Origin: Myxocyprinus asiaticus
Lineage: Eukaryota > Chordata > Actinopteri > Cypriniformes > Catostomidae
Direction of reading: 5' to 3'
Length of the DNA stretch: 64,000 nt
Assembly: GCF_019703515.2 (NCBI RefSeq)
Contig: NC_059358.1
Location: forward strand, 47,068,594-47,132,593
Shown here: piece after piece, positions 54,640 through 64,000 of the stretch
Layout: each line of letters starts with the position of its first letter
How positions within the stretch are numbered: position 1 is the first letter of the stretch
Program-made: the position numbers and the translations under genes
The notes under the pieces: generated by a model
What the model saw: the letters and a program-made list of their open reading frames with translations, nothing else
Told to the model about the DNA's origin: nothing
Database searches by the model: none

Positions 54640-57600
54640 AAGGGGCCTATCATACATTTATTCATTTGGCAGACGCTTTTATCCAAAACGACTTACAAAA
54701 GAGGAAAACATAAGCAAATCATCTTAGGAGACAGTGGTATGAAAAGTGCTGAATTACAGAGTATCACTAGCATCATAATAGTATTCAAAACAGAATAAAG
54801 TGCAACAGCAATTTATTTTATTTTTTTTAGTGACTGGTTAAGTGCTCATGGAGATGTATTTTTAGTCATTTTTTGAAGACAGAGAGTGAGTCAGCTTCAC
54901 GGATGGAGTTGGGAAGGTTGTTCTACCAACGTGGAGCCTTGAATTTGGTACGTGCATCAACCGTCAGCCGGTGGAGAGAGACAAGGAGTGGTGTAACGTG
55001 CTCTCTTCGGTTCATTAAAGACCAGACGTGCTGCTGCATTCTGGATCATTTGGAGGGGTCTAATTGCACATGCAGGGAGGCCTGCAATGAGAGCGTTACA
55101 GTAGTCCAGTCTAGTTATGACAAGTGACTTTACAAGCAGTTATGTGGCATGTTCAGAGAGGAAGGGTCTTATCTTCCTGATATTGTAGAGTGTAAATCTA
55201 CATGATCTTGCAGTCTTTGAGATGTGGTCTGTGAAATTTAGTCTGTTGTCGATGGTTACCCCTAGATTTCTGACTGATTTGGAAGGAGTTACTGTAGTTG
55301 CACCCAGCTGCACGGTGATGTTGTGTTCAACAGCAGGGTTGGCTGGAAAGACAAGGAGTTCAGTCTTGGCTGGGTTGAGTTGAAGGTGGTGCTCCTTCAT
55401 CCAGGCCAAGATGTCCGCCAGGCAGGCATAAATTTGAGCAGTCACTGTGGTGTCGTTGGGCTGGAAAGACAAGTACAGTTGCATGTCATCAGCGTAGCAG
55501 TGGTAAGAGAAACCATGTGCCTGAATGATGGGTCCCAGTGAGGTTGTGTATATAGAGAAGAGAAGTGGCCCAAGCACTGATCCCTGAGGTAACCCAGTAA
55601 GTAGCTGATGTGGCTTGGATACCTCACCTCTCCAGGCTACCTTGAAGGACCTACCTGAGAGATAGGAATTAAACCAGTCAAGCACAGTTCCTGTGATGCC
55701 CAGCGAGGAGAGTGTAGAGAGTAAGATCTGATGGTTGACTGTGTCAAAGGCTGCAGAAAGGTCCAGCAGAATCAGGACTGATGATCTGGATTAAGCTTTC
55801 GCCCGTCTCAGTGACTCAGTGACAGACAGCAGGGCAGTCTCAGTGGAGTGTCCTCTTTTGAAGCCTGACTGATTGTCATCCAGCAGCTTGTTCTGTGAGA
55901 GATAGGCAGAGATTTGATTGAAAACTGCCCTTTCAAGTGTTTTTGCCATGAATGGGATGAGAGAGACTGGTCTGTAGTGTTCTATTTGTGTGGGATTAAG
56001 TGCGGGTGTCTTCCGCAGCGGGGTTACTCAAGCCTGCTTAAATGTAGTGGGAAAAGTGCCTGTAAGTAGAGATGTGTTAATTTTGTGTGTGAGTGCAGGT
56101 AGGATGGACGGAGAAATGGCCTGGAGAAGGTGAGAAGGAATGGGGTCAAGCGAACAGGTGGTGGGGTGGTTGGAGAGGAGTTTAGAGACCTCAGTGTCAG
56201 TCAGAGGAGAGAACATGGAGACAGAAGAGTTGCATACAGGAGACAGGTGTTTGACAGGGTGTAGTGCTGAGAATGTATTGCTGATGGTTGTAACCTTCTT
56301 AGTAAAAAATGTGGCGAAGACATCTGCTGTCAGTGATGTGTCAGGCAGTGGAGGGGGAGGGCAGATAAGTGTGTTGAATGTTCTAAACAAGCTGCGAGTG
56401 TCTGTGGTGCTGTTGATCTTGTCCTGGTAATAGGTGGTTTTCGCAGATTTAACGTTATCTGAAAAAGTTGCAAGCAGGGACTGATATTTACCTAGATCTG
56501 CTGGATCTTTAGATTTCCGCCATCTCCTCTCAGCTGCCCTGAGGTCACTCCGATGTTTACAAAGGACGTCAGACAGCCAGGGGCTGGGTGGTGTAGCATG
56601 TGCTGGCCTAGAGGAGATAGGACAGATGTTGTGTAGACATGTTGTTAAAGTAGAGCTTAGTGTGTCTGTGGCAGTGTTTACATTAAGCATGGTAAATACA
56701 TTTTGTGTAGGAAGAGAGGTAGAGACAGCAGTGGAAAGGTGAGAAGGTGAGAGGGAATGGAGGTTACGGCGAAAGGAAACCAAAGGTGGAGTCTGTTTTA
56801 ATGTAGATGGGAGGGTCATGTTGAATATAAAAAAGTAGTGATCAGAGACATGCAAAGGAGTAACAAGAATATTTGAGTTGGTACAGTTACGTGTAAAAAT
56901 GAGGTCCAGCTGGTTGCCCGATTTGGGAGATGCTGTGGTGTGTAGTTTTTCCAAGTCAAATGAGGCCAGGAGAGTATTCAATTCAGTGGCCTGGGGCTTG
57001 TCTTGGTGTATGTTGAAATCACCAAGAACCACAAGTGGCCTACCATCCTCCGGCAAGTAGGACAGCAGGACATCCAACTCCAAGAAAGTTTGTCAGCTGA
57101 CCTGGAGGGCGATAGAAGACAACAATATGTATTTTTGTGGGTTGCATTGTAATAATAGCATGGAATTCAAAACTAGTATTGTTACATAGTGAAGAGTGTG
57201 GTGAAAAAGTCCAGTTGTATTGAATGAGCAAACCTGTTCCCCCGCCCCTACTGGTGTGTCGAGGGGTGTGAGAGAAGGAGAAGGAGAAGTTGTTGGAGAG
57301 AGCAGCAGGTGTTGCTGTATCCTCTGGACGTATCCATGTTTCTGTCAGTGCCAGGATGCTGAGGGTGGACTGCGTGGCAAAGGCTGGAATGAAGTCAGCT
57401 TTGTTCACAGCTGACTAGCAGTTTCAGAGTCCCACTGAGAAAGAGAGTGGAGCAGGTGCTGAAGTGCAAAGTGGCCGTAGGTTGTGTGGGTTGCATTTGG
57501 TCTTGCATCGATATCGTGTAAATGGTCTGTAACAGATAACAGGGATGTGCTTGAAGGCATATGTTATTCGTGAAGTAGACATGTTAGTATATAGAAGGAA

Positions 57601-57775
57601 AATAATAAAAGAAATACAATAACAAGATACTTAAGTGCTATGGTGAGTGGCGCCTTGTCGGTGTCCTTGCTCAGTGGACTCGCACAGGTAGACTCGCTGG
57701 TCTTTACACAAGTAGGTCTTCACAAGGAGGGCTTTACACAAGGGCTACCACTTCCGCTGCCGCTTCCGCATCAGC
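54640..57775 (-). mobile_element. L2-clade LINE, near full length
   Basis: The 3' end at about 54655-54710 carries the hallmark CATTTATTCATTTGGCAGACGCTTTTATCC sequence region of fish L2-type LINEs. The coding part spans 55140-57408. The 5' end is GC-rich (CTTCCGCTGCCGCTTCCGC at about 57750-57768). Confidence 0.75.
55140..57408 (-). pseudogene. L2 LINE endonuclease-reverse transcriptase, broken
   Basis: Endonuclease: TLSILALTETWIRPEDTATP, GGGTGLLIQYNW (57040-57408), then after a frame change VVLGDFNIHQDKPQATELN and VSDHYFFIF. A basic linker (AERRWRKSKDPADLGKYQSL) precedes RT: TCSLDPIPSHLLQAI, a stop after TFKQA at 56028-56030, and then in about 55700-56020 sequence corresponding to the RT fingers and motif A (an in-frame TAA near 55790 follows RRAKA). 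[20 protein letters not shown] (motif B), [13 protein letters not shown] (motif C, catalytic YADD) and [11 protein letters not shown] complete it to 55140. Most catalytic residues survive; three or more lesions. Confidence 0.85.
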
Positions 57776-58602
57776 ACTCAAGTCAAATAAATACGCGATG
57801 ATGAGCCATTCAATGAAAAAGCAGGACATGCCTTAATGCTACTTAGCACAACAAAGCTAGTCACGTGGTCAACAGAAACTAAGGGTGAGGTTACAAGCGC
57901 GACTTCCATGCACCGCAAATAAATTATGCTGCACTTTAGCAATAAATAATACCCTAAAACAAGTGAAACACTGTTTATAAACACTAATAACCATGATAGT
58001 TTACACACACTGGACAACCAACGCTAAGTCTTGCAGTGGATAACCTGGGACAAGTCAAAACAATATAGCACACACACACACCAACCTACGTATAAGCGAC
58101 GAGAGTTCAAGACAGTAAACAAACAGCACAAGTCTAGCAATGAATACCACTCTTCAACAAAGTAAAACAATGAAATAAACACACTTACACGCAACTGCAG
58201 ACTCCTGTAGATAGATTGCTTATCTTCTCCTCCGTCTGATGACAAATCCTCTTATCCAGCGTTTCGTAATGGCAGTGACCTGTGAAGCGTATGGGGGATA
58301 GGTAAATAACCAAAAAAACGTGCACTTGAAGTGAAGAAAATCTGAGGAGATAGTTTTTACATTACTTTGATGCAATTTGATTTGATATAAAAGGATACAA
58401 TTGTCATATGACTCCAATACATCAACAGAATATAAGAAATCTTCTTAAAACTACATCTAAATAGATTACAATGGTGGCAGATTTTAAGTCTTGGTACCTT
58501 TACATTAAGTTCAGTTCATTTACTTAAAATTAATAATATAAATATAATGTAAGATTATAATAAATGTTGGAAATGCCACCTATAGAAATTTGTATTACAT
58601 TT
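57776..58602. other. Non-coding stretch
   Basis: Flank of the L2 LINE. Short open frames on the minus strand (57778-58417) show no domain signature. Confidence 0.4.
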
Positions 58603-58607
58603 ATATC

Positions 58608-59078
58608 TGTTACAGTAACCCAGAATCTAAGATGGTGGTGAACCCAAAAGCTGGTATTTATTTGAACAAACAAACACAGACAGCAAATGGCAGGTGAGTG
58701 GGGAATGAGCAGATTGGTTCAGGAACAGACAACAGTACTTGATGGAGGTTATTGTATTTGCAGGCAGAAGTATTACTTGGGTTGGAGGATAACACCAAGG
58801 GAAGGAGACACAGGAGAGGAGACTTGGAACAAACTTCGGAATAGCGCTGGAGAAGAATCGTCGAGGGAGCACGCTTGAATGGCGCCTGATGAGCCATGTA
58901 AGTAGCAGATAAGTGAGTCTGTATACTGCTATGATACTAGACAAAGATTGAAGGGAGAGTGGGGTGTTATATAGAGGAGCTGATTGACACGGTGATTGGA
59001 GACAGGTGCAGGTGATCAGTATTCGGGGAGTGGGAAGGTTGAGTGTTTGTGGCGGGAAGGTCAGGTGGATCTGTGACA
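58608..59078 (-). mobile_element. Solo LTR with 5-bp target duplication
   Basis: 471 bp starting TGTTACAG and ending CTGTGACA on the plus strand (TG..CA ends). ATATC flanks it at 58603-58607 and 59079-59083. On the minus strand a TATA box (CTCTATATAAC, about 58965) precedes an AATAAA signal (about 58655), giving the orientation. No internal region remains, as expected after LTR-LTR recombination. Confidence 0.75.
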
Positions 59079-59083
59079 ATATC

Positions 59084-59328
59084 ACTATATTTAATGTATT
59101 TTAATTTTATGGACAATGGTAGAAAAACACTTGATTTCCCGGAAAGTTATAATTTACTCAATATACTGTATAACACAATCAGTAGATAATTTTGATCTAT
59201 TTATTTTTATGAAGTTATCTGAAAACATAATGGTGGACCATTTATGGTGATGTATGGTCAAATTAAAATTAGTTTTGATTGCTGTGTTAAATTTAATAAG
59301 TTAGATATTACAGAAATATTAGATAATA
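59084..59328. other. AT-rich spacer
   Basis: Nothing recognised. Confidence 0.4.
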
Positions 59329-59704
59329 TTAAAGGTACACTCGGTAACTTTTTGTTTGTGTCATCTTGGACTTACAGTGACACCTAGTGGTGTGGATGCA
59401 GCATCATTCAAAATCAATAGTTTTCAGTTAAAGATGCCATTGCAGAAATTCACTATTCACAATCTGTCATGAAATCCAAGAGTGAAGGTTTCCAATAACA
59501 TGACGGTTACTAAGATTAAATAAGTAGTGTTTGACTGGTCATGTGATCTTAACATGGTAGCCGCTATGAGGGCACCCCTGCCCCATGTAGAATAAAGCAG
59601 CATTTATAATGTAATGATTTTATACATATGTTTCAAAATTACAATTCATTCCTTTAGAAGTAAAACTTTTTTAATGAGGAAAAAATTACTGAGTGCACCT
59701 TTAA
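59329..59704. mobile_element. MITE with about 25-bp inverted termini
   Basis: Left end TTAAAGGTACACTCGGTAAC; the right end, reverse complemented, is TTAAAGGTGCACTCAGTAAT. 376 bp with no coding capacity. Flanks are AT-rich (AATATT / AATATTA), so the target duplication is ambiguous. Confidence 0.75.
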
Positions 59705-60159
59705 TATTATAGTAATATTAGAGAAATATTATGCCTTATCAGTAAAACAAAATTTTATTCTACTTATCAGGGAATAAATTTGCAATATAAACTTACCTGG
59801 AATTGCAATTCAGTAAATTCCACTTCCTATCATTTCAATTCAAAACATTATTTGGGGTGTGGCCAATTCAATTCAAATTCCTACTGATTAATTAAAAGAG
59901 AGCCAATTCTGAATTTTGTCCAACCCTGATCCAGTGAATATTTCTCAGGGTGGGTTGATTTTTGAAAGTCATCTTTGAAAAAAAAGAAATATATAATTTA
60001 TATATATATAAAATATAAAAAATGATCAAACACAAAATATTTCATGAAACAGAAAAAATGTAAAAGGCAATGTTCAAAATATTTTAATTATGATTAATAA
60101 ATTGTATTAATTTATGAGATGCATAACACATGTGATAACATGCCCTGATCTCACTTTTA

Positions 60160-60164
<5 letters not shown>

Positions 60165-60223
<59 letters not shown>
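60165..60223. repeat. (TA)n microsatellite
   Basis: Long TA run. Confidence 0.9.
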
Positions 60224-60226
<3 letters not shown>

Positions 60227-60974
60227 TGTCCTGAGAACATCATATAAAATTGTCCTAAGAACATAACCTTTTGGTTGAAATCTAAAAGGTGTTTGAAAAC
60301 TACATACCACTGTTAGAGAAAACAAACATTTGTGCAATTGGACTTTTGACTTAAAATCTTATTAGTACTGAGATATTAACCCTTGTGACAGCTTCCCCAT
60401 GTGAAATAATTAAAATCTAAAACAGTTAAAGTCAGGAAACATTATAATTTTTTTTTTTTTTTAATCTATACTTTAAAAAAGAACAAACAAAGTGTAATTT
60501 CCTGTTATCTGAAAAACATTATCCCCTCCAGATTTGAGATTTTCTCTGCAGTGTTGACTGCTTCATGCTTCTGGCAGCAGCAAGGCATTAGACATGATTT
60601 ATATTATATTATAATTTCTAAATGGCAGGGGGTAATGTCACTGCTCACCCCAGGATGTGGGCAGGGGACTGACGCAGGAATGAGCAAGTAATTAAGCATG
60701 TCAAATCAAATCAAGCTTGAAAGAAGGCATTATGCAACTCTAATGGAGATTAAAAGCTCCAGCCATCAGCAGTCATGCAGCTGTTTTACCTGCACTCATC
60801 TGACTCCCTCCAGCCACACAACATGTGGCATTTACAGAAAACCCAAAAAGGGCAATTAGGCTCTGCTCGAGTGGCCCACACCTCCCCCAAATACCCACAT
60901 TTGTTTATTTAGCATTTTCAGTCACTTCAGTTAGGCTCTTCCCTGTGCTAAACTTTGAAAACAAAACATAATCT
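60224..60974. other. Low-repeat non-coding stretch, possible conserved intronic DNA
   Basis: 60640-60960 is compositionally balanced and free of obvious repeats, with short motifs such as AAGTAATTAAGCATG, CATCAGCAGTCATGCAG and GGGCAATTAGG. This is the look of single-copy vertebrate non-coding DNA; the conservation itself cannot be judged here. Confidence 0.3.
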
Positions 60975-61239
60975 AGGGCTATGTTCAGACTGCAGGCAAA
61001 TTGGATTTTTTCTCAAATCAGATCTTTTCAGGCAGACTGTCTGCACTATTAATTGCAAGTGATCAAATCAGATTTGCACGTTCAGACATAACCAACCTAT
61101 CTGCATGGGTTGCTTTGGTTATGACATAGGGGTACCCACGTGACGATGCTTTCAAAACAGATGCGGGAAAAATGGAGGCGCATCATCTCGCTCTCCAAAT
61201 AAGCACCCTGTCCATTTGCGGAGACTGGTAAATATTGTG

Positions 61240-62762
61240 ATGTTCCGTGCTGCAGTCACAGCCGGCTTCGCTGTGCAGCTAGGCGTGCGGTGTTTTCCGC
61301 AAAGTACTGAGTGGTGGGAACATGTAGTCCTTGGGACTTTTGACGATGACAGGTGACATGCCAATTTTAGAATGCGCAAGGGTACATTTGACAAGCTCTG
61401 TGGCCTGCTAGGACCAATTTTGGTCCGTCAAGATACACACTTAAGGCAGTCAATATCAGTTGAGAAATGTTTAGCAGTTGTCCTGTGGTGGCTAGCTACC
61501 GGGTCCGAGTATCGAACTGTTGCACACCTCTTTGGGTTGGGAAAAAGCACCTTGTGCAAAATTGTGCATGAAGTGTGTACCGCTTTGTCTGCACTGCGAC
61601 ACGATTATATCAAGCTTCCAGTGGGAGATTACCTGCAAAATATCATTCATGGTTACAAAACTAAGTGGGGGTTTCCTCAGTGCATCGGTGCAATAGATGG
61701 GAGTCACATCCCTATTATCGCACCGTCAGAGAACCACATTGATTATTTCAACAGAAAGGGATGGCATTCCGTAATCCTGCAGGGTGTCACTGACCATAAA
61801 TTCAGGTAAGAACATAACTACAGTAACTGTTGTTATAACAGAGAAAAGAGTTTTGCCAGTAGTGAACAATAGTAATCTAAAAAAAATAAAGAAAGAAAGA
61901 AAATATGCCATGTGTTTAATTGAAATAACTAGGCTCATCACAGCACTCACATCAAAACATATTGGAATTGCATTACCATTACTAGTCAGTGCTGTGTCTA
62001 TTACATTCCTATTAGACTGTGTTAAATTATCTCTTCAAACATATAGTGGGCTATATATATATATATATATATACATCTATCATTGCAACAGTTTCACAAA
62101 CATAATTGTAGGATGGCCTGGAAGTGTGCATGACTGCAGGGTGTTGCGGAACTCTGACATATATGCTAGAGCTGAGAGGAGAGCACTCTTTCCTCGTGTA
62201 AGTTTTAATGCAGTTTTTTGTAATAAACACTTTATTTAAGTAACTCTGTGTATAGAGCATTAGCCACAGGCATCAAATTCAGAAATAATCAGTTCATTGT
62301 CATAATGTTGTATGACCTTAGGATACTGAACTCATCTGAGACACAGCAGTGCCCATAATGCTTCTTGGTGATCCAGCTTACCCCCTACGCAGCTGGCTTA
62401 TGAAGGGATATGCGGACACAGGGAGGCTCACTGATGACCAACTTCGCTTCAGTCTGAGGCTAAGCAGAGTGAGGATGACCATTGAGTGTGCCTTCGGAAG
62501 ACTAAAGGGCAGGTGGCGGTGCCTGAGCAAGCATCTGGATGTGGACATTATGAATGTACCAAATGTCATCACAGCTTGCTGTGTACTTCACAATGTCTGT
62601 GAGGTTGAGGGAGAAGCTTTTGAAGATGTGGACTTTGTTCAGGAAGATCATGTACCACAAGCAGAAGCAGAAGAGTTGAACAACATCCATGTTGGGCCAC
62701 AGAGAGAGAGGGAGGCACTTACACTTTATTTTAGCGGAAACGTAAGGGCATTAGCTAGGTAA
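61240..62762 (+). CDS. PIF/Harbinger (HARBI1-like) DDE transposase, three exons, one in-frame TGA
   Basis: Exon 1, 61240-61805, reads [10 protein letters not shown]...[18 protein letters not shown], then TGA at 61354-61356 where relatives have Trp, then [20 protein letters not shown] (helical DNA-binding part, with [20 protein letters not shown]) and [16 protein letters not shown] with the first catalytic Asp. Exon 2, 62092-62197 or 62195: [20 protein letters not shown]. Exon 3, about 62341-62762: [20 protein letters not shown] (second Asp) and [15 protein letters not shown] (Glu), ending GNVRALAR and TAA. Exon 1-2 splicing (CAG|GTAAG, CAACAG|TTT) is in phase; the exon 2-3 border is uncertain. 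A start at 61372 would bypass the TGA but lose the N-terminus. The protein would excise and insert the element, usually with its Myb-like partner. Confidence 0.8.
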
Positions 62763-62808
62763 CATTTTAATTTAGTCAGTTTACTGTATTGTTATTGTTT
62801 ACAGTACT

Positions 62809-62849
62809 GTTTAGCACTAAGAATTACAATGTGATTCTTAGTGCTAAAC
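62809..62849. terminator. Perfect 16-bp hairpin between convergent transposon genes
   Basis: GTTTAGCACTAAGAAT (62809-62824) and ATTCTTAGTGCTAAAC (62834-62849) are perfect inverted repeats with a 9-base loop, followed by T-rich DNA. The position, just past the transposase stop and before the opposing gene's end, suggests an RNA-end or boundary role, but vertebrate pol II does not need such a hairpin; function unproven. Confidence 0.4.
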
Positions 62850-63205
62850 AAATGGAGAAAAAAGTTTTTTTTTTTTTTTCTAATTCTATTTATATACCCA
62901 ATTGAGAGAGAGAGAGGGGACAGCAAATGATGTGTTGGCTTATCTTTATTGCATTCCAGCATTAAATATATGTGCTGTAAACCTAATTTTTGTCAAATCT
63001 TTAAACAAATTAAACAAAAGTATTTATCCAAAAAGAGATTTCAAAATTCTTTAGCATTGTAAATAACAAAATACTGCTGTAATATAAATAAAAGGAACAC
63101 TTTCCCCAAAGGGACGATAAGGTGAATAGTAATTAAACTAGTAGTTAAACTGAACTGTCTTAACACACACAGTAATCCAAACATAGATGGCTTTTCTGTT
63201 AGACA

Positions 63206-63595
63206 TCACACATTATGCTTTTGCTGAGACTCATCTTGAGGAAAATCAGTTTCCTCCAGATCTCTAAAAAAAGGCTGCTGATTATCCTGTTGGTACGTTG
63301 GTACGTGTTGGCTTTGCAGGTAAGTGTGCTGTGGCTGTGAAGGCCACAGCTGGTAAGATGGTGGTGGAGGACTCATGGGCTGAAATAATGGCTGCTGTTG
63401 TTGTGATGCTCTAGGTAGAAAGGGTGGGTGTTGGCTGGGTGGCACTGGGGCAGTATGAACATTGTGGTATGGTGAGGTCTGAGACTGACCCTCTTTAATC
63501 AGCTGAGAAAGAAAGGACAGCATGTTCATCTCATGCTTGTGTTGAGCAGTCTGCATCTGTAACAGAACCTCATTATCCTTCTCCAGAACATCTGC

Positions 63596-63626
<31 letters not shown>

Positions 63627-63688
63627 GTGAAAACATCCAGTGTAGCCTCCATTTTGTTTCTCCGTTTTCTGCTTGTTGCAGTTCCTGT
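63206..63688 (-). CDS. C-terminal exon of probable Harbinger Myb/SANT-like protein
   Basis: The minus-strand exon begins after a TTTCACAG acceptor (about 63689) and ends at TAA 63206. It encodes TATSRKRRNKMEATLDVF, a poly-Lys run from a 27-base T tract (63600-63626), a helix (KDNEVLLQMQTAQHKHEMNM) and a Gln/Pro-rich tail (SQQQQPLFQPMSPPPPSYQL). C-terminal tails of Harbinger Myb-like proteins have this helix-plus-low-complexity form. The DNA-binding domain is not in the window. A donor-like ACAG|GTTAGT at about 63990-64000 (minus) suggests the previous exon starts at the window edge. The partner normally imports and targets the transposase to the termini. Confidence 0.6.
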
Positions 63689-64000
63689 GAAATAGAAATC
63701 AATATTATTCACCTCTTACTGAAAAGTTTTGACTTATGTTGACTTGTATTACTTAAGTAAAAGCATGCAAGTATTACTAGCAAAATGCTCCTTAAATATG
63801 AAAAGTAAATGTAGTCAGTTCAGGAAAATGTCCCCTGTGATTTGTCATGTTATTGTGTCATTAGATTTTGTTGTTTATGATGTTACTCATGCATTAATAT
63901 AAAAGCAGGATTTTATTTTGAAGTTGTTTTGAGGTGACTTGCATTTTACAAAATGTTGTACAGGACTGCAACTAGTTATTTTCAGTATGGACTAACCTGT

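Larger units (their letters stand above)
60975..64000 (+). mobile_element. PIF/Harbinger DNA transposon, autonomous type, right end beyond window
   Basis: The left end, GGGCTATGTTCAGACTGCAG then ATTGGATTTTTTCTCAAATC, is a Harbinger-style terminus. A HARBI1-like transposase on plus and the terminal exon of a probable Myb-like protein on minus lie inside in convergent orientation. That two-gene content defines autonomous PIF/Harbinger elements. The right terminal repeat lies past 64000. Confidence 0.75.

Noticed and set aside
61152..61394. 80-codon minus-strand frame at the start of the Harbinger transposase
   Set aside because: Antisense shadow; the plus strand carries the conserved transposase N-terminus.
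1..64000. CRISPR array, operons, ribosome-binding sites or bacterial attachment sites
   Set aside because: No regularly spaced identical repeats with unique spacers, and the introns, LINEs and microsatellites identify the DNA as vertebrate.

Overview
This window looks like transposon-dense, intron-bearing vertebrate DNA, most likely from a teleost fish and probably a cyprinid. The reasons are LINE, DIRS, Tc1, hAT, PIF/Harbinger and tRNA-SINE families typical of fish, GT..AG introns, many (TA)n and (CA)n microsatellites, and no bacterial-type gene organisation. No complete ordinary host gene is visible. Almost everything I can support is a mobile element, a remnant of one, or a transposon-related gene family. 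Family names come from motifs and remembered consensus features; no database search was run.

Layout. 1-1701 (-): a multicopy fish C2H2 zinc-finger/transposase-like gene with two in-frame stops, cut by the window edge. 3.0-7.4 kb: SINE heads, a small LTR element with no coding capacity (4823-5799) and an L2-type LINE scrap. 8973-15341 (+): a full-length DIRS-type tyrosine-recombinase retrotransposon (DIRS#1) with Gag, RT/RNase H and YR, inverted terminal repeats and an internal complementary region. 15.6-18.1 kb: Harbinger and Tc1 debris including a palindrome. 18.15-24.4 kb: a jockey-superfamily LINE (LINE A) split by a second DIRS copy (DIRS#2, -) that lost RT and most of RNase H. 24.4-26.8 kb: L1-like and another LINE fragment. 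26.9-29.7 kb (+): an integrase C-terminal GPY/F exon followed by a multi-exon Ulp1/C48-protease-like gene, the least familiar coding locus here. 30-37.7 kb: mostly non-coding, with SINEs, MITEs and one exon-like ORF bounded by splice sites. 37728-42249: a hAT-type non-autonomous element with an 8-bp target duplication, containing a near full-length LINE (LINE B). 42472-46514 (-): a gag-only LTR element inserted in a CA repeat. 47829-51771 (-): a Ty3/gypsy element with a mutated RT active site. 51.8-54.4 kb (-): a third, more diverged DIRS (DIRS#3) carrying a SINE and a foreign 0.3-kb segment. 54.6-57.8 kb (-): an L2-clade LINE. 58608-59078: a solo LTR. 59329-59704: a MITE. 60975 to the window end: an autonomous-type PIF/Harbinger element with a three-exon DDE transposase (+) and the last exon of its likely Myb-like partner (-).

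How the parts relate. The window is a nesting record: LINE tail into Tc1, DIRS#2 into LINE A, LINE B into hAT, SINE into DIRS#3, and a gag-only LTR element into a microsatellite. The two most informative items are the DIRS pair, whose internal complementary region is the exact reverse complement of the joined element ends as expected for a circular intermediate, and the integrase/Ulp1 locus. The Harbinger element keeps its D-D-E residues and differs from an open frame by a single apparent Trp-to-stop change.
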